DNA of 64,000 nucleotides. Source: an uncultured Gammaproteobacteria bacterium. Its GTDB lineage: Bacteria; Pseudomonadota; Gammaproteobacteria; Nitrosococcales; Methylophagaceae. The stretch spans positions 1-64,000 of the forward strand of contig CAJQOM010000013.1 of the NCBI GenBank assembly GCA_905479985.1, written 5' to 3'. Shown piece after piece: positions 62,741 through 64,000 of the stretch; position 1 is the stretch's first letter, and every line of letters begins with the position of its first letter. The notes under the pieces are model-generated. The model worked only from the letters and a program-made list of their open reading frames with translations. It ran no database searches and was not told the DNA's origin. The translations under genes were made by a program, and so were the position numbers.

Positions 62741-63181
62741 TTAAGGATTATTCTGTTGTTTTGTCCATGTTTCTGTCCGACCAAATAACGGGATGCCGAT
62801 ATAGCCTCTTATCTTTAATGTCGCGTTGTCGATCAATGTCATATTGCAACGATAGGTTTTGCCATTATTGGGATCATAGACCCAGCCATTCTGCCACTGA
62901 TTGTGTGCTTGATAGCTAAACTCGCCGAGTACAACAACATCTTGTAGGGAGCGTGTTTGTAGTGCAGGGTCTGGATTATTAGCATCTAAGCGGTCATTAC
63001 CATCTGTGCTGCCAATGATGGTGCCAGTATAAAGACCTTGTTTTTGACTGATTTCTATCAGTCCATCTCCAGCTTGATTAACCCAAATACCTAAGATATC
63101 AGCTTCGACAATGGTGTTGGCAAAGCTGATATTTAGCGGACATAACAGTAAGAAGAGTGTGGCGTGGATGATATGTTTCAT
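62741..63181 (-). CDS. DUF2147-family secreted protein
   Basis: DILGIWVNQAGDGLIEISQKQGLYTGTIIG...WQNGWVYDPNNGKTY...LKIRGYIGIPLFGRTETW. Confidence 0.88.
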   Translation of the reverse strand: MKHIIHATLFLLLCPLNISFANTIVEADILGIWVNQAGDGLIEISQKQGLYTGTIIGSTDGNDRLDANNPDPALQTRSLQDVVVLGEFSYQAHNQWQNGWVYDPNNGKTYRCNMTLIDNATLKIRGYIGIPLFGRTETWTKQQNNP

Positions 63182-63278
63182 AGTGCTAACCGATGATGAT
63201 TTAGAAGACTATCTTAAAGTTATCAAAGCGGTTGAGGCAGTGCGCAGGCCCCAACCTTTTGACACTACTTAATCGTGT

Positions 63279-63761
63279 TTAATGTCCTTCATGGGCATCA
63301 ATAGGACCTTCAAAGGCGATAAACAACTCACACGGCTCGGCACTGACACAACGGCCGGTGTGAGATACTTTTGGTGGGCCATAAATATACATGCCAGGTG
63401 TCATTTGAATGGTTTCTTGGCCTTTGTAGGTTAGATCCATTTCACCTGAGATGAGTACCATGCGTTCAGCAGATGTATGCCAATGTTCAGGTAAATCATA
63501 ATTTCCTGGTGTTTTGAAAACGACATCTGAGTTAGGTTTTGCAGGATCGCCCTGTAAGACACCTAATTTGCAACCTTTGGCAAAAAAAGCGGGGCAATCA
63601 TGCCATGTAATTCGTTCGTCATTCATTGCGTAAGTAAAAGCAGTCGCAGTTACAGTCTCAGTCGCCGCGGCGCCATGATGTTCAGCTTGTCCTGCAACTG
63701 GGAGAAGGGCTGAGACAGTGAGTAAACTGCTTAAGGCGATATTTTTAAGCGTCGTGTTCAT
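63279..63761 (-). CDS. Secreted cupin-domain protein
   Basis: Signal peptide, LPEHWHTSAERMVLISGEMDLTYKG. Confidence 0.85.
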   Translation of the reverse strand: MNTTLKNIALSSLLTVSALLPVAGQAEHHGAAATETVTATAFTYAMNDERITWHDCPAFFAKGCKLGVLQGDPAKPNSDVVFKTPGNYDLPEHWHTSAERMVLISGEMDLTYKGQETIQMTPGMYIYGPPKVSHTGRCVSAEPCELFIAFEGPIDAHEGH

Positions 63762-64000
63762 TATTCATTCCTTATATTTCTAAATAGTAATAGTTATTAT
63801 TAGCATTATTGAAGTGCATAGCCATCCTACGCTATTTTAGCTTGGATAATCTACACTTTATTTAGAGTGGTGATGGTGGATTAAAGTTGCAGGGTCGTTG
63901 ATATGTATGAAATATACTGTGTACTCTTGTTATTGTGAAAAAATAACCGTTACACTAATCGCTGTGTTGTTTTCATTGGAATAAGGAAGCAAGGTGTTTT

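Overview
The window looks like a gammaproteobacterial chromosome, about 44-47% GC by eye. The NAD-dependent formate dehydrogenase and SoxYZ-like genes suggest a methylotroph such as a Methylophaga relative, but this is inference only. Most of it is densely packed housekeeping DNA: hemL, sbcB, a DUF3450-ExbB-ExbB-ExbD-TonB-TPR energy-transduction operon, ovoA-ovoB (ovothiol), parE-parC, glnS, fdsB-fdsA, surE-pcm, nlpD-like, prfB with its programmed frameshift, lysS, alaC-hom-thrC, serA-serC, one tRNA-Arg(CCU), and several protein-repair and peroxide-defence enzymes. Accessory DNA lies at the left edge (IS30-family end, tyrosine integrase), at 12.0-12.5 kb (RelBE-like toxin-antitoxin pair) and at about 31-36.5 kb. 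In the last region, small ORFs and a possible one-gene ATPase/TOPRIM defence protein are interspersed with a dispersed repeat family (core GGACAGATTTATT / AATAAATCTGTCC), some copies being inverted around an ORF and others forming ~85-bp direct repeats. That repeat-bounded gene mosaic is the most unusual structure I found. Other notable items are a perfect 26-bp inverted repeat exactly between parE and parC, a duplicated leader in front of an RluA-like gene and an RhlE-like gene, and a SoxY homolog lacking the GGCGG carrier cysteine. No CRISPR array or rRNA was seen. All calls come from reading the sequence and the supplied translations; no database searches were run.
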